A program made the position numbers and the translations under genes. A model generated the notes under the pieces. It did not search any database. It saw only the letters and a program-made list of their open reading frames with translations, and had not been told where the DNA came from. Shown piece by piece: positions 27,552-40,023 of a stretch of 64,000 bases of DNA (its first letter is position 1; each line of letters starts with the position of its first letter). The DNA comes from Buchnera aphidicola (Cinara kochiana kochiana) (GTDB lineage Bacteria; Pseudomonadota; Gammaproteobacteria; Enterobacterales; Enterobacteriaceae). The DNA lies in assembly GCF_900698905.1 (NCBI RefSeq), contig NZ_LR217707.1, forward strand, positions 248,001 to 312,000. Direction: 5' to 3'.

Positions 27552-29651
27552 TTATAATTTATCTAATAAATTGGTATCTTTCATGCTTAAACGAATACGA
27601 CCTTGTCGATCTACTTCTAATACTTTCACAAAAATGACTTGATCAATTTTTAAATAATCAATAACTTTATCTACTCTTTTATGTGAAATTTGTGAAATAT
27701 GTATTAATCCTTCTCGCCCAAAACCAATAGAAACAAAAGCTCCAAAATCTAAAATACGTGTTACTTTACCGGAATAAATCTTTCCAATTATAATATCTTC
27801 AGTAATTTCTTTAATTCTACGAATAGCATGCTTCGCTTTGTCTCCTGCCGTAGCTGAAATTTTAACTATTCCATCATCTTTAATTTCAATAACTGTACCC
27901 GTTTCTTCAGTTAACATTCTGATAATAGAGCCGCCTTTACCAATTACATCTTTTATTTTTTCTGGATTAATTTTCATAGTATATATTCTGGGAGCAAATT
28001 TAGAAATATCACTTCTAGGAATATGTAACGTAGTTTCCATAATATCTAAAATCTTTAATCTTGCAGATTTTGCGTGATATAATGCTGCTTTAATAATATC
28101 ACTAGTAATATCGGAAATTTTTATATCCATTTGTAAAGCAGTAATACCTATCCTGCTACCAGCTACTTTAAAATCCATATCTCCTAAATAATCTTCATCT
28201 CCTAAAATATCTGATAAAATTATATAAGAATCTTGTTCTTTTATTAAACCCATAGCAATTCCAGCAACAGCTGACTTAATAGGAACTCCGGCATCCATTA
28301 AAGCTAAAGAAGCACCACAAACAGAAGCCATAGAAGACGAACCATTAGACTCAGTAATTTCAGAAACTAAACGAATAGTATATGGAAATTCCTCAATATT
28401 CGGCATAACAGCCAAAAAACTACGTTTAGCAAGTTTACCATGACCAATCTCTCTTCGTTTTGGTGATCCTACTACTCCGATCTCACCAACAGAATATGGA
28501 GGAAAATTATAATGAAATAAAAAATTATCAGTTCTGTCTCCTAGCAAATCATCTAAATTTTGTGCATCCCTAGATGTTCCTAGGGTAGCTGACACTAATG
28601 CTTGCGTTTCTCCCCGGGTAAATAAAGCAGATCCATGAACACGAGGAAGAATTCCTGTTCTTACATCAATTGGTCTAATCTCATTATTCGTACGTCCATC
28701 AATTCTTAGCTTACCTTTTAAAATACGTTTGCGAACAATATTACGTTCTAATAAGTAAACTGCTTCTTCAATTTTAGAACTAGTTAATAAACTATCGTGA
28801 TCTAATAAATCTATAATTAATTTTTGTTTAATTTCGTTTAATTTATTTAATCTCTCTTTTTTTGTAAAAATATGATATGCATATTTAATATCTTTTTTAG
28901 CTCTTTTAGAGACTAAGTTATATAAAATATTATCAGCAGTATATAAATCATAACTAACATTAGGAGTTTTATTTGCTTTTTCAGAAAAAAAACAAATATT
29001 ATCAATCAATGATTTTTGATTTTCATGTCCAAACAAAATAGCGTTTAAAATATCTTCTTCAGATAAAATATGTGCTTCAGCCTCAACCATTAAAATAGTA
29101 TCTTTAGTTCCTGATACTACTAAATCTAAACAACTTTTTTTAATTTTTTCTATTGATGGATTTAAAATATACTGATTATTTAATAATCCTACTCGAGCAG
29201 CTCCTACAGGACCTGAAAAAGGTAATCCGGATAAACATAATGCAGCCGATACTCCAATAATAGAAATTATATCAGGATTAATTTGAGGATTTACTGAAAT
29301 AACTGTTGCAATAATTTGAACTTCATTCAAAAAATCTTTAGGAAACAATGGACGTATTGGTCTATCAATTAATCTAGAAATTAAAATTTCATTCTCACTA
29401 GGACGTCCTTCTCTACGAAAAAACCCACCAGGAATTCTACCTGCAGCATAAGTACGTTCTTGATAATTAACAACTAAAGGAAAAAATTTTTGTCCAGACA
29501 ACACGGGAGCGCCGCTAACTATAGTTACCAGTACAGTAGTATCGTCCATACTAGCTAAAACTGAAGCAGTAGCTTGTCGAGCAATTACCCCTGTTTCTAA
29601 AACAATAGAATGCTGACCATATTTAAATTTATGTATAATTGGTTTTAACAA
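27552..29651 (-). CDS. pnp: Polynucleotide phosphorylase
   Basis: Phosphorolytic 3'-5' exoribonuclease of 699 aa (711 in E. coli). Two RNase PH-like domains are clear. The second carries the catalytic segment [15 protein letters not shown], followed by a KH domain ([20 protein letters not shown]) and an S1 domain ending in [13 protein letters not shown]. The start is a TTG (29651-29649) preceded by AAGGAT. The peptide from it, [15 protein letters not shown], aligns to the first residue of E. coli Pnp, so a rare TTG start is retained. The C-terminal tail after S1 is trimmed. Confidence 0.97.
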   Translation of the reverse strand: MLKPIIHKFKYGQHSIVLETGVIARQATASVLASMDDTTVLVTIVSGAPVLSGQKFFPLVVNYQERTYAAGRIPGGFFRREGRPSENEILISRLIDRPIRPLFPKDFLNEVQIIATVISVNPQINPDIISIIGVSAALCLSGLPFSGPVGAARVGLLNNQYILNPSIEKIKKSCLDLVVSGTKDTILMVEAEAHILSEEDILNAILFGHENQKSLIDNICFFSEKANKTPNVSYDLYTADNILYNLVSKRAKKDIKYAYHIFTKKERLNKLNEIKQKLIIDLLDHDSLLTSSKIEEAVYLLERNIVRKRILKGKLRIDGRTNNEIRPIDVRTGILPRVHGSALFTRGETQALVSATLGTSRDAQNLDDLLGDRTDNFLFHYNFPPYSVGEIGVVGSPKRREIGHGKLAKRSFLAVMPNIEEFPYTIRLVSEITESNGSSSMASVCGASLALMDAGVPIKSAVAGIAMGLIKEQDSYIILSDILGDEDYLGDMDFKVAGSRIGITALQMDIKISDITSDIIKAALYHAKSARLKILDIMETTLHIPRSDISKFAPRIYTMKINPEKIKDVIGKGGSIIRMLTEETGTVIEIKDDGIVKISATAGDKAKHAIRRIKEITEDIIIGKIYSGKVTRILDFGAFVSIGFGREGLIHISQISHKRVDKVIDYLKIDQVIFVKVLEVDRQGRIRLSMKDTNLLDKL

Positions 29652-29771
29652 AATTAATATCCTTAAATAAAAATAATTTAAAAAATATTTATATATTAAT
29701 AAAAACAGTATAATATAAAATATTTTTTTAAAAATTAAAATTATATTAGTAATAAATATATAAATACATAG

Positions 29772-29794
29772 AAAAGAGCTATAATAGCCCTTTC
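29772..29794 (-). terminator. Hairpin between rpsO and pnp
   Basis: On the minus strand a 9-bp stem GAAAGGGCT / AGCTCTTTT with two or three G-U pairs surrounds a 5-nt ATTAT loop. It lies 67 bp after rpsO and 121 bp before pnp. In E. coli this intergenic region holds the rpsO terminator and an RNase III site; this hairpin may be the equivalent. Confidence 0.5.
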
Positions 29795-29860
29795 CTGTAA
29801 ATAAATTATACTCTATTTTTAATAAATTTTAATGCTATAAAATAACTATTTTACGACAAC

Positions 29861-30130
29861 TTAATAGCGTAAGCTGAGCTCTTTAATTAAAGAAAGATAG
29901 TGTTGATGTTGATGAAACTTAATATAATCCAATAATTTTCTACGTCGAGAAACTAGTTTTAATAAACCCTTGCGACCACAATGATCATTACGATGCAAAA
30001 TAAAATGTTTTTGTAAATAATTTATTTTCCATGTTAATAATGCAATTTGTACTGACGAATTGCCAGTATTACTATTCGAATTTCCATATTTTAAAATCAA
30101 ATCTTGTGTTGCTGATGTATTTTTTAACAT
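29861..30130 (-). CDS. rpsO: 30S ribosomal protein S15
   Basis: 89 aa, the same length as E. coli S15, with the conserved DHxGRKGLLKLVSRRRKLLDYI core that binds 16S rRNA. The start is the ATG at 30130-30128, preceded by AGGAG. An in-frame upstream start at 30157 would add nine non-homologous residues and overlap the ribosome site. It is cotranscribed with truB upstream and pnp downstream. Confidence 0.96.
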   Translation of the reverse strand: MLKNTSATQDLILKYGNSNSNTGNSSVQIALLTWKINYLQKHFILHRNDHCGRKGLLKLVSRRRKLLDYIKFHQHQHYLSLIKELSLRY

Positions 30131-30195
30131 AAAAACTCCTATATATAAATTTACCAAAAATAAAAATCAAATATGTTATTTTTAATTCATTACAA

Positions 30196-31131
30196 CTAAC
30201 TTTGTAAAATACATTTCGGAACCAATAATCCTAATTTATTTATTTTTCCAATTCCTAAAAACATATTATTTATACCCGCTACAACTCGTACCAAGCCAAT
30301 TTTAGAAAATAAAAACACAGATATACATATTTTTTTTTTAAAATTTTCTATATCTTTATTAAATAATTTTATCTGAGGATATTGTAAAAACATAGAACTT
30401 ACAGGTAATAAAAATGTTTTTAACATATTTTTTTTATAAAAACGATATGTTTGTTTCGTGTATTTATTTTCAACAAAATATAAATTCGACAAATTCACTA
30501 GCTGTGATGAATAATATGGTCCAATTTGTAAGCGACGTAAAAAAACAACATGTGCGCCACATTTTAAAATATTACCAATATCATATACTAAACTACGAAT
30601 ATATGTTCCTTTTGAACACAATACTGTAAATTCTAAAAATTTGTCAATTCTCTTAATAAAATTTAATTGATAAATAATAACTGTTCGTGGATACCGAGAT
30701 ATAACGATTCCTAATCGAGCATATTTATATAATGGAGTTCCATGATATTTAATAGCTGAAAACATAGGTGGAATTTGTTTTACTGCACCGATAAATTTAT
30801 TTAAAATATTAATAATATTGTTTGTGCTAACATATACTGAACGAGTATATAATACTTCACCTGATAAATCTCCAGTATCTGTAACTACACCTAATTTTGC
30901 AATTACATGATATTTTTTTATTGAATTTGTTAAATATTTTGAAAATTTTGTTGCATTATTAAACAAAATAGGTAAAACACCAGTAGCTATAGGATCTAAT
31001 GAACCAGTATATCCGGCTTTATGTCCATAAAAAATTTTTCTAACATGCTGTAATACACCATTAGATGAAATATCTTTTGGTTTATCTAGTAATAATATTC
31101 CGGAATTATTTTTAATATTTTGATAGGCCAT
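30196..31131 (-). CDS. truB: tRNA pseudouridine-55 synthase TruB
   Basis: Makes pseudouridine 55 in the T loop of tRNAs. The length is 311 aa, against 314 in E. coli. The start GILLLDKPKDISSNGVL and the catalytic-aspartate region GHKAGYTGSLDPIATGVLPI (Asp near residue 46) are intact, as is SKGTYIRSLVYDIG. The C-terminal PUA-like part is weakly conserved but present. It is followed by rpsO and preceded by rbfA, as in E. coli. Confidence 0.96.
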   Translation of the reverse strand: MAYQNIKNNSGILLLDKPKDISSNGVLQHVRKIFYGHKAGYTGSLDPIATGVLPILFNNATKFSKYLTNSIKKYHVIAKLGVVTDTGDLSGEVLYTRSVYVSTNNIINILNKFIGAVKQIPPMFSAIKYHGTPLYKYARLGIVISRYPRTVIIYQLNFIKRIDKFLEFTVLCSKGTYIRSLVYDIGNILKCGAHVVFLRRLQIGPYYSSQLVNLSNLYFVENKYTKQTYRFYKKNMLKTFLLPVSSMFLQYPQIKLFNKDIENFKKKICISVFLFSKIGLVRVVAGINNMFLGIGKINKLGLLVPKCILQS

Positions 31132-31174
31132 TGTAAAACCTAAATATATAAGATTTTATAATATATTTGGTCAC

Positions 31175-31534
31175 TTATTTAAATTTAATATTTTTAATTA
31201 AATTAGAAACAAACATTCCTGTAGTATAAGACGTATCATAAATAAAATTCAGTTTAGGAATAACACGAATCAGAACATTTTTATTAATAAGCGAACGAAT
31301 AAATCCTTCTGATTTCTGTAAAATCTTTAATACTAATTTAATGCGATGATTATCTTGACAATTTAAACATGTAAAAAATATTTTAGCATAACTTAAATCT
31401 GAAGATAATTTTACTTCTAATATTGTAATCAAAAAATTTAATCTTGGATCTCGTAAATATCTTTGAACAATTATAGCAATTTCTTTATGTAGAATACGCT
31501 CTAACCGTATTAATCGACTAAAATTCTTTAACAT
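31175..31534 (-). CDS. rbfA: 30S ribosome-binding factor RbfA
   Basis: Single KH-domain maturation factor for the 30S subunit, needed for 16S 5'-end processing and cold growth. The length is 119 aa, against 133 in E. coli, with a shorter C-terminus. Recognisable family features are RLERILHKEIAIIVQRYLRDPRL at the N-terminus (first 20: RLERILHKEIAIIVQRYLRD) and the strand SSDLSYAKIFFT. It lies between infB and truB in the conserved order. Confidence 0.9.
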   Translation of the reverse strand: MLKNFSRLIRLERILHKEIAIIVQRYLRDPRLNFLITILEVKLSSDLSYAKIFFTCLNCQDNHRIKLVLKILQKSEGFIRSLINKNVLIRVIPKLNFIYDTSYTTGMFVSNLIKNIKFK

Positions 31535-31611
31535 ATTATTTTCCGATAATAATAAATATCAATATATATATCAGAGAATACTTATCATTTAATTTCAATA
31601 TAAAAGATTAT

Positions 31612-33771
31612 TTATTTTAAAAACTGAAATACTTCAATCATATCTCCTATACGGACATCATTATAATTTTTAACCCCAATACCACATTCAATACCGCTAC
31701 GAACTTCTATAACATCTTCTTTAAAGCGACGTAGTGACTCTAGTTCTCCCTCATAAATTACAATATTATTACGCAACACTCTTATCGGATTATCTTTTTT
31801 AATAACTCCTTCTTTTACCATACATCCTGCTACTAAACCGAATTTAGGAGTTTTAAATATACTTCTAACTTCTGCTAATCCAATTATTTTTTGTTTATTA
31901 ATCGGTACCAATAAACCGGACATAACAACTTTAATATCATTAATTAAATTATATATTATTGAATAATATCGAATATTTAAATTCTCTGATTCTATAATTT
32001 TTCTTGCAGAAATATCTGCACGAACATTAAATCCTATTAAAGTGGATGTAGTGGTGATACTTAAATGAGCATCTGTTTCTGTAATTGATCCTACACCTGA
32101 CATGATAATATTAATTTTAATAATTTTATCAGATATTAAATGTAATGAATCTAATATTACTTCTAAAGAACCCTGCGTATCTGTTTTTAAAATAATATTT
32201 AAATCAGATATCTTTTTTGAACTAATTTGATCAAATAAATTATTCATATCAAATTTTTTTTTGTTTAATAATTTAATATCTCGATATTTTATTTTTCGAT
32301 ATAACGATAATTCTCTAGCTTTTTTTTCATTACGAACTACAACTAATGTATCGCCTGTTTTAGGTACACCAGATAAACCAAAAACTTCTATTGGAATTGA
32401 TGGTCCAGCTAAAGAAATATTTTGATGAAATTCATTTCTAAGTGATTTAATTTTACCGTATTCTATTCCACAAATAACTACATCGTGTATATGTAAAGTT
32501 CCTTCATTTATTAAAACTGTAGCTACCGGTCCTCGTTGAGTATCTAAAAAAGATTCAATTACTATACCTGTAGCCATTCCTGTGTGTACTGCTCTTAATT
32601 CTAGTATTTCAGCTTGTAATAAAATCGCAGATAATAAATTATTAATACCAAAACCTGTTTTAGCTGATACTAATACAAATATATTTTCTCCGCCAAATTC
32701 TTCAGAAATAACAGAATACTTCATCAATTCTTTTTTTATTTTAATTATATTAGATTTTGTTTTATCAATTTTATTAATAGCTACTATAATTGGTACATTT
32801 GCATTTTTAGCATGCTGAATAGCTTCTATAGTTTGAGGCATAACCCCATCATCTGCTGCTACTACTAAAACTACTATATCAGTAATTTTAGTTCCTCTTG
32901 CTCGCATAGCAGTAAAAGCAGCATGACCCGGAGTATCAAGAAATGTAATAATACCCTGAGGTGTTTTAACGTGATACGCACCAATATATTGCGTAATACC
33001 TCCTGCTTCTTTAGACACTACTTTAGTAGATCGAATATAATCTAATAATGATGTTTTGCCATGATCTACATGCCCTACCAAAGTAACAATAGGCGACCTA
33101 GTTTTTTGTATACCATCACCAAAATCACGATCTTGCATTAAAGAAATTTCTAACATATTATCTGGTTGTATATACGCTTTATGACCCATTTCTTCTATTA
33201 TTAATTGAGCGGTATCTTGGTCTAAAATTTGAGTAAAAGTTGCCGAAATACCTAAATTAAGTAACATCTTAATAATTATAGAATGTTTAACTGCCATTTT
33301 TTTAGACAATTCTAATACTGATATAGTGCTACCTATACTAATTGTTTTATTTAAAATTTTAGTAGGTTTGTTAAATTTTTGATGTAAAATAGAATTTTTT
33401 ATTAAATATGCTTTATTTTGTTGTTTATAATTCGAAAATCTTTTTTCAGACCCTTTTACAGAAAATATATTATTTTTTTTTTTAATAATTTTATTTTTAA
33501 CAAATCTAATAGATTTTTTATTATCAATATAATTACTCGTTACACTATTCAAATCTTTTGTATTATTTGTTTTTTTATCATTCAAAGGTATCGTAGAATT
33601 AGAATTATTTTGTTTAATCATTAATGCATGATTTTTGTTTGTCTGATTACAAATTATATTTTTTTTAGATACAAATTTTTTAAATACATTATTTGTATTT
33701 ATCAATGTTTTTTTATGATCTTTAATTAATAATTTATTATCATGTTTATCTCTTATTTTTTTAAATTTCAC
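31612..33771 (-). CDS. infB: Translation initiation factor IF-2
   Basis: GTPase that places fMet-tRNA on the 30S subunit. The G domain is intact: [12 protein letters not shown] (about 229-240), [12 protein letters not shown]. The domain II-IV region continues to the C-terminus. The N-terminal region is strongly shortened (719 aa, against 890 in E. coli) but retains one IF2_N subdomain ([20 protein letters not shown], near 145-165) after a Lys/Asn-rich stretch. The reading frame opens with GTG at 33771-33769 and no good ribosome site, so the exact start is uncertain. Confidence 0.94.
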   Translation of the reverse strand: MKFKKIRDKHDNKLLIKDHKKTLINTNNVFKKFVSKKNIICNQTNKNHALMIKQNNSNSTIPLNDKKTNNTKDLNSVTSNYIDNKKSIRFVKNKIIKKKNNIFSVKGSEKRFSNYKQQNKAYLIKNSILHQKFNKPTKILNKTISIGSTISVLELSKKMAVKHSIIIKMLLNLGISATFTQILDQDTAQLIIEEMGHKAYIQPDNMLEISLMQDRDFGDGIQKTRSPIVTLVGHVDHGKTSLLDYIRSTKVVSKEAGGITQYIGAYHVKTPQGIITFLDTPGHAAFTAMRARGTKITDIVVLVVAADDGVMPQTIEAIQHAKNANVPIIVAINKIDKTKSNIIKIKKELMKYSVISEEFGGENIFVLVSAKTGFGINNLLSAILLQAEILELRAVHTGMATGIVIESFLDTQRGPVATVLINEGTLHIHDVVICGIEYGKIKSLRNEFHQNISLAGPSIPIEVFGLSGVPKTGDTLVVVRNEKKARELSLYRKIKYRDIKLLNKKKFDMNNLFDQISSKKISDLNIILKTDTQGSLEVILDSLHLISDKIIKINIIMSGVGSITETDAHLSITTTSTLIGFNVRADISARKIIESENLNIRYYSIIYNLINDIKVVMSGLLVPINKQKIIGLAEVRSIFKTPKFGLVAGCMVKEGVIKKDNPIRVLRNNIVIYEGELESLRRFKEDVIEVRSGIECGIGVKNYNDVRIGDMIEVFQFLK

Positions 33772-34105
33772 TGGTAAAATTATCTCTTTTATTTTAAAGG
33801 TACATTCAATTAAAAATTAATATTATAAAATTTATTTTATCAAAGATATAAACATATATTATGTATATTATTCTTAAATGTTTAAAGTAATATTATTTTA
33901 AACAATTGTTTATATTATTATTAATATATATACTATATATAGTACATATATAATATTATTAATAAATAATAATTAGAATATTAATAATAATATATGTAAT
34001 ATTTTAAGTTAATAAATATTATATAAATTTCTTAAAAAATGATTTAATATTTTTTAAAAGATTTATAATTATGTTTATAATAGATTTCATATTTTATACT
34101 CCATA
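33772..34105. other. 334-bp spacer between nusA and infB
   Basis: No gene is visible. In E. coli nusA and infB are almost contiguous, so this is an expansion of very AT-rich spacer within an operon. It may contain a start region or promoter for infB, but none can be assigned. Confidence 0.5.
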
Positions 34106-35593
34106 TTATTTATTTTCATGAAACCAACAAATATTTCTAGCTTCCATGATTAATTTACCGGCTTGTGTAGATGTTAACGCCGCAATATCATTTAAATCAT
34201 CAATACTTTGTTCGGCAAGATGCTCTACCGTATATATTTTTTTTTCTATTAACTTTTGAACAACAATTTTATTAATATACTTTAAATGCAATAATTCTGA
34301 ATCAATATAATTTTTGTTAAAATGTTTAACTAATTTTACTGGATCACTTTTCAAGATAAACATAGCTTTTCTTTGTACATTTAATATTACATCATTTTTA
34401 ATACCCGTAATAGATAATAAAGTATGTATTGATGCATTAGCAATAGCTTGTATTGAAGAAAATCCTGCACTAATTAATATTGAAATATCATTATCAGTAA
34501 GTTTCAATTCGTTTTTAAAAATCTGAAAAAATTCATTTTTTTCTAATTTATTAGTTTTTTTCAAATCATTTGAAGTCATAATATTGAGTTCCCATCCTGT
34601 CAATTGTGATGCTAAACGAACATTTTGTCCATTCCTCCCAATTGCTTGAGCTAAATTACAAGATTTAACAGATATATTGATAGTATGAGTATTATTATCT
34701 AAAATAATTGATGATACATCAGCAGGAGACATAGAATTAATTACAAATTTTTCTGGATTATTATCCCATAAAATTACATCAATTCTTTCGCCGCATAATT
34801 CACTAGAAACTGCTTGTACTCGAGCTCCTCTCATACCTACACATGCTCCTACAGGATCAATTCTACCGTCATATGTTGTAACAGCTATTTTAGATCGCGA
34901 TCCAGGATCACGTGCAATAGCTTTGATTTCTATTAATTTTTCTCCAATTTCAGGAACTTCAATACGAAATAATTCAATTAACATATCAGATCTAGATCGA
35001 CTCATCAATAATCGAGCACCATGTGTTTCATTAGAAATATTATACAATAAACCTCGCACTCTATCATTAATTCTAAAATTTTCTCTGGGGAGCATGTCTT
35101 CTCGCGTAATTATGCCTTCAACACTATTACCAACATCTAAGATGATGTAATCTCTGCTAATTTTTTTCACCGTTCCTACAATAATATGACCTTTTTTTTT
35201 ATAAAATTGATTAATACTAATTTCTCGTTCAGCTTCTCTTACTTTTTGTATAATAACTTGCTTCGCTATTTGAGTAGCAATACGATCAAAAGTTACTGAA
35301 TTAATACAGTCTTCCATATAATCATCTAATTGTATAGTATTATCTTCAAAACGAGCCGCTTCTAATGTAATTTCTTTAGTTGGATTAGATACAATATTTA
35401 CTACTAACCATCTTCGATATGTATTAAAACTACCGTTTTTTCGATTTATACATACTCTAATATTAATATCTTGATCATATTTTTTTTTAGTAGCAATAGC
35501 TAAAGCGCTTTCTAACGCTTCAAAAATTTTTTCTCTTGGAATAGATTTTTCGTGTGAAACAGCATCTACTACAGATAATATTTCTTTGTTCAT
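34106..35593 (-). CDS. nusA: Transcription termination/antitermination factor NusA
   Basis: RNA polymerase-binding elongation factor. From the ATG at 35593 it is 495 aa, equal to E. coli. Domain order is N-terminal RNAP-binding ([12 protein letters not shown]), S1 (about 135-200), two KH domains ([15 protein letters not shown] and [15 protein letters not shown]), then two acidic C-terminal repeats containing helix-hairpin motifs. AAGGA lies before this ATG. The upstream in-frame ATG at 35641 is unsupported. rimP, which precedes nusA in E. coli, is absent, and the gene lies 188 bp after a terminator hairpin. Confidence 0.96.
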   Translation of the reverse strand: MNKEILSVVDAVSHEKSIPREKIFEALESALAIATKKKYDQDINIRVCINRKNGSFNTYRRWLVVNIVSNPTKEITLEAARFEDNTIQLDDYMEDCINSVTFDRIATQIAKQVIIQKVREAEREISINQFYKKKGHIIVGTVKKISRDYIILDVGNSVEGIITREDMLPRENFRINDRVRGLLYNISNETHGARLLMSRSRSDMLIELFRIEVPEIGEKLIEIKAIARDPGSRSKIAVTTYDGRIDPVGACVGMRGARVQAVSSELCGERIDVILWDNNPEKFVINSMSPADVSSIILDNNTHTINISVKSCNLAQAIGRNGQNVRLASQLTGWELNIMTSNDLKKTNKLEKNEFFQIFKNELKLTDNDISILISAGFSSIQAIANASIHTLLSITGIKNDVILNVQRKAMFILKSDPVKLVKHFNKNYIDSELLHLKYINKIVVQKLIEKKIYTVEHLAEQSIDDLNDIAALTSTQAGKLIMEARNICWFHENK

Positions 35594-35780
35594 ATCAGTT
35601 ATCCTTAAATTAAAAATGGATATATTCAACCAAATAAACAATTCAAAAGAAAAATAAATTTTTATTAATCCAAATAAATAATAATATTTTATGTATAAAA
35701 TTAATTTTAATCATATTTAATAATTTTTGTAGTAAATATTACTAATCAAAAACGGTATATATAAAACATTTATAACAAAA

Positions 35781-35801
35781 AACCCCGAGCTGTTCGGGGT
35801 T
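35781..35801 (-). terminator. Rho-independent terminator after tRNA-Leu(GAG)
   Basis: On the minus strand an 8-bp stem AACCCCGA / TCGGGGTT with a 5-nt loop is followed by a run of six T. This is a textbook intrinsic terminator, ending the tRNA-Leu transcript and isolating nusA, which must have its own promoter. Confidence 0.88.
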
Positions 35802-35879
35802 AAAATATTAAATATCTACTGTAATACAAATAAATGCAATTTAAAAATTAAAAAAGAAAGAAAAAAGAAACATAATTTA

Positions 35880-35968
35880 TGCCGAAGACGGGACTTGAAC
35901 CCGTATACTTATTTTAATTAAGTACTACCCCCTCAAGATAGCGTGTATACCTATTTCACCACTTCGGC
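35880..35968 (-). tRNA. tRNA-Leu (GAG)
   Basis: Cloverleaf of about 89 nt with acceptor GCCGAAG/CTTCGGC, a long variable arm, the anticodon loop TTGAGGG giving GAG, and A73. It lies between secG and nusA, the position of leuU in E. coli. CCA is not encoded. The anticodon stem contains one G-U pair. Confidence 0.96.
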
Positions 35969-36116
35969 TAAAGTTTTTATACTAGTATAATTTATAAATT
36001 TATACTAAATAAATAAAATAATTAAAAATAAAAATATTATTATTATCTGTTATTACTATATAAAATATTTGTATTACTTAAATTGATAATATGTAATAAA
36101 AATTATTTATCAATAA

Positions 36117-36365
36117 TCATATATGTAAACTACTATTTGCCCATATACTAAACCTACATAGTAGTACACTCACTATAAAAAATAGGACTATTAATACTAA
36201 TATTATGTATATAATTGCATGACTTTTTGAATGTTCAGTAAACAATTGAGATGAATAATCATTAGTATTAGCAGATAAATTATTACCTGAACTATATTGA
36301 AATATAATAGTAGTAATTAATAAAAAAGAAATAACAATAAACATAATTAATAAAAAAAAATGCAT
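36117..36365 (-). CDS. secG: Protein translocase subunit SecG
   Basis: 82-aa protein with two transmembrane segments (about residues 3-22 and 50-70) separated by a polar loop following YSSGNN, which corresponds to the QQGKGA loop of E. coli SecG (110 aa; the tail is shortened here). SecG is the small accessory subunit of SecYEG. Identification rests on topology plus the conserved position next to tRNA-Leu(GAG) and nusA. Confidence 0.8.
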   Translation of the reverse strand: MHFFLLIMFIVISFLLITTIIFQYSSGNNLSANTNDYSSQLFTEHSKSHAIIYIILVLIVLFFIVSVLLCRFSIWANSSLHI

Positions 36366-37250
36366 AACAACACCGTATATATTATTATAATATTGATGAT
36401 ATTATAATTAATAAATATAAATATTTATTTATATATCTAATCACTCAATAATCATATTATTTATTATTACATATATTGTACAATAATATACTAAAATAAA
36501 ATACTATATATAAAGATTTTTATATTTAAATAACTATATGTAAAAATAATTACTTATATATATATCAGAAGTAATTATTTTGTCTATAAAAAATTTAAAA
36601 AATATTATATAAATTTAATTATATTGCCAATATTTTAATTAAATATATATGAAAATATTATATCATTTATATATATCTATTATTTATAGTAATACCTAAA
36701 AAGATATATACACAGATAAATTAAAAATTTATCTTTATTGACTATTTACAATTTATATTAATATAATAATCATCAATTCATATATTATTCATAATATTAT
36801 AGTTAATAATTTTTATTTTTAGTTAATTTTAAAAACATAAATTCATGTACATATATTAATATATCTAATTTAAATGATGTTAAAATATATAAAACAATAA
36901 TAAGTATTATAATTACAAATAAAATATATAAATATCAAATATTATATAAATTATATTTATATATGGGGCTTAAATTACATATACAAATTAATATATTTAA
37001 ATATATTACATATTAAATATTTAAAATACAATCACGTACTATTTTAAATACACTAATGATATCTATCGTTTTAAATAGATACCATTATATTACAACATAT
37101 TAATAATATACAAATAAATGTAAAAAAATATTTTTTTAATAACCACTTAAAAAATAAAATACTAGCTATTGCAATAAAATAATTTATATAAATCACATAT
37201 AAAATATAAAAATTAATAATTTAAATTTTTGTACATAATAAAAATTATTT
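36366..37250. other. 0.89-kb gene-free region between ftsH and secG
   Basis: In E. coli folP and glmM occupy this interval; neither is detectable. Two hairpins occur: AGATAAATT/AATTTATCT at 36714-36734 and TATCTAT/ATAGATA at 37060-37081. The second could end the leftward ftsH transcript, but such AT stems arise easily by chance. Confidence 0.5.
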
Positions 37251-39080
37251 TTATCGTAAATTCCATCCTTCCGGTTCACGAACTGTTTTTCTAGACATTA
37301 AATCATCAATTTGTAATAAATTAATAGTTTCATATTTTATTAAAGCATCCTTCATTGCATGTAAAATATCAATATTTTCATTTAAAATTTTTTTTGCACG
37401 TTGACAATTTATTTCAATTATTGATTTTACTTCTTCATCAATAATCTGAATAGTTTTATCAGAAAAGCGTTTTAATTGAGATCCAGATTTTTCTAAAAAA
37501 AATTCTTTATCTTCATTCATATATAATATCGGACCTAATTTATCCGAAAAACCCCACTGAGTTACCATTTTTCTAGCTAAATCAGTAGCTATTCTAATAT
37601 CGTTAGACGCACCAGTTGATACTTTATCTGATCCATAAATAATTTCTTCTGCTAAACGTCCTCCATATAATGTAGCAATCTGGCCTTCTAACTTCTGACG
37701 ATGTGTAACTAATACATCAATATCATTTGTTGGCAAAAATAACGTAATACCTAAAGCTTGTCCTCGAGGAATAATTGTAACTTTATGTAACGGATCATGA
37801 CTGGGAACTAGTCTTCCAACAATTGCGTGCCCAGATTCATGATAAGCGGTAGATTCTTTTTGATGTTCAGTCATAACAATAGATCGTCTTTCAGATCCCA
37901 TGATTATCTTATCTTTCGATATTTCAAATTCTAACATAGTAATTGCTATTTTATGACAGCGAGCTGCTAATAAAGCTGATTCATTTACTAAATTAGCTAA
38001 ATCAGCTCCAGAAAATCCAGGAGTACTTCTAGCAATTACTATCGGTATTACATCATTGGCAACAGAAACTTTACGCATATGAATTTTTAAAATTTCTTCT
38101 CGGCCAAGCAGATCTGGCAATGATACTACTACTTGACGATCAAATCTACCAGGCCTTAATAAAGCTGGATCTAGTACATCCGGTCGATTTGTTGCTGCAA
38201 TTAAAATAATTCCTGTATTAACTTTAAATCCATCCATTTCAACTAATATTTGATTTAAAGTTTGTTCACGTTCATCATGATTGTTTCCTACACTTGTACC
38301 TCTCTGTTTACCAACAGCATCAATTTCATCAATAAAAATTATACAAGGAGCATATCTTCTTGCATTTTCAAACATATCACGTACTCGAGAAGCTCCGACT
38401 CCTACAAACATTTCTACAAAATCAGATCCTGAAATTGTAAAAAAGGGAACATTAGCTTCACCTGCAATTGCTTTAGCTAATAAAGTTTTTCCGGTACCCG
38501 GAGGACCAACCATCAATATGCCTTTAGGTATTTTTCCTCCTAATTTTTGAAATCTTCCCGGCTCCTTTAAATATTCAACTATTTCAGACACATCTTCTTT
38601 TGCTTCTTTACATCCAGCAATATCTGAAAAAGTAATATTAATCTTACTATTAGATAACATTTTAGCTTTACTTTTACCAAAAAATAATGCTCCTTGTCCA
38701 TTACTATTAGATATTATTTTTGTTAAAAAGAACCACATTATTGTTGATAAAAAACCAGGAAAAATAGATGACAACGTAGATATTAAAAAATTAGATGCTT
38801 GCGGAACAGGTCCAGCAATAATAACGTTTTTTTCTAATAATGAGTGCAGTAATTGGGGATCATGAAAAGGAATATACGTAATATACTTCGTCATATCTTT
38901 TTTAGTAACTTCTACTTTTTTATCATTAATTTGAATTTTAATAATATTATCATTATTAACGTCTGATAAAAATGTAGAATAATTAACACGAGAATTATTT
39001 ATAGAATATATATTTAAATGATGAAACAATAATATTGATATAATTGAAACAAAAAAACAACAAATTAAATTTTTAACCAT
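37251..39080 (-). CDS. ftsH: ATP-dependent zinc metalloprotease FtsH
   Basis: Membrane-anchored AAA+ protease degrading misassembled membrane proteins and regulators. The length is 609 aa, against 644 in E. coli. An N-terminal transmembrane segment (about 4-22), a periplasmic domain and a second transmembrane segment (about 100-120) precede the ATPase: Walker [14 protein letters not shown] (near 192), Walker [12 protein letters not shown] and [22 protein letters not shown]. The zinc site HESGHA is near 415. The C-terminal tail is slightly trimmed. Confidence 0.97.
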   Translation of the reverse strand: MVKNLICCFFVSIISILLFHHLNIYSINNSRVNYSTFLSDVNNDNIIKIQINDKKVEVTKKDMTKYITYIPFHDPQLLHSLLEKNVIIAGPVPQASNFLISTLSSIFPGFLSTIMWFFLTKIISNSNGQGALFFGKSKAKMLSNSKINITFSDIAGCKEAKEDVSEIVEYLKEPGRFQKLGGKIPKGILMVGPPGTGKTLLAKAIAGEANVPFFTISGSDFVEMFVGVGASRVRDMFENARRYAPCIIFIDEIDAVGKQRGTSVGNNHDEREQTLNQILVEMDGFKVNTGIILIAATNRPDVLDPALLRPGRFDRQVVVSLPDLLGREEILKIHMRKVSVANDVIPIVIARSTPGFSGADLANLVNESALLAARCHKIAITMLEFEISKDKIIMGSERRSIVMTEHQKESTAYHESGHAIVGRLVPSHDPLHKVTIIPRGQALGITLFLPTNDIDVLVTHRQKLEGQIATLYGGRLAEEIIYGSDKVSTGASNDIRIATDLARKMVTQWGFSDKLGPILYMNEDKEFFLEKSGSQLKRFSDKTIQIIDEEVKSIIEINCQRAKKILNENIDILHAMKDALIKYETINLLQIDDLMSRKTVREPEGWNLR

Positions 39081-39130
39081 ATTAATTAAACGATAACCTC
39101 ACTTTACACTAATATTAAAATCAAAAAAAA

Positions 39131-39760
39131 TTATATTTTAATTCTACGAGCTATAATGAATACTTCTCGAGAGTTAACACGCGAAGAGCGTGGCTTATAA
39201 ATTTTTACTATTTTAAACATATTAAAAATTTTCTGTACGTGTTCATTAAAACCATAACCTTGAAATAATTTCATTACTAAACATCCATGCATTGATAATA
39301 CAGATGTAGAAATTTTTAATACAATATTGCTTAATTTAAACATATTAACATTATCTACAATAGAACAACCGCTAATATTCGGCGATATATCAGACATAAT
39401 AACATTCCAAGAATATTTTTTTAAACTAATAAAAATTTTTCGTTGAACCAATATATTAGCGATATCTACATGAAAAAAGGTTACATTTTTTAATGGACGC
39501 ATCGGTAAAATATCATACGCAAAAATCATTCCCGATTTTCCAATTTTTTCAAGAGCATACTCTGACCAACCACCCGGATTAGATCCTAAATCTATAATTT
39601 TCATTCCAGTATGAAAAATTTTTTCTGATTCATTAATTTCTTTTAATTTAAACCATGCTCTAGATCTTAATTTTTTTCTATTTCTTTCTTTGACATAAGG
39701 ATCAGAAAAATGACGTTTCAACCAATTTTTGGATTTATTTGATCTTTTTATTGAAATCAT
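39131..39760 (-). CDS. rlmE: 23S rRNA (uridine2552-2'-O)-methyltransferase RlmE
   Basis: RrmJ/FtsJ heat-shock methyltransferase, the same length as E. coli (209 aa). The SAM motif IIDLGSNPGGWSEYAL and the K-D-K-E tetrad regions are present (RSRAWFKLKEI, SDISPNISG, MKLFQGYG, SREVFIIA). It is adjacent to and in the same direction as ftsH, as in E. coli where the two form an operon. Confidence 0.96.
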   Translation of the reverse strand: MISIKRSNKSKNWLKRHFSDPYVKERNRKKLRSRAWFKLKEINESEKIFHTGMKIIDLGSNPGGWSEYALEKIGKSGMIFAYDILPMRPLKNVTFFHVDIANILVQRKIFISLKKYSWNVIMSDISPNISGCSIVDNVNMFKLSNIVLKISTSVLSMHGCLVMKLFQGYGFNEHVQKIFNMFKIVKIYKPRSSRVNSREVFIIARRIKI

Positions 39761-40023
39761 AATCTCGTTTTATACAAAAAATAATAAAATATAAAATTAA
39801 ATAAAAAAATTTAAAAAATACAAATAAAATCATTAATTTATATAAATATTAAATAATTATTTAATTATTAAAAATATGTAAAATATATCTTTATATATAT
39901 TTATAAATTAAATAAAATTATCTGATATAAAAAAAATCTATCTTTAATTTACTTAAAAATTTACTGATTCAAGCAAATCAATACTTTAATAAAAAATATT
40001 CTATCAAATATAAATATATCTTT

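Noticed and set aside
36714-36734. 9-bp AT hairpin in the ftsH-secG gap as a terminator
   Set aside because: Not near any gene end, and stems of pure A/T are expected by chance here.
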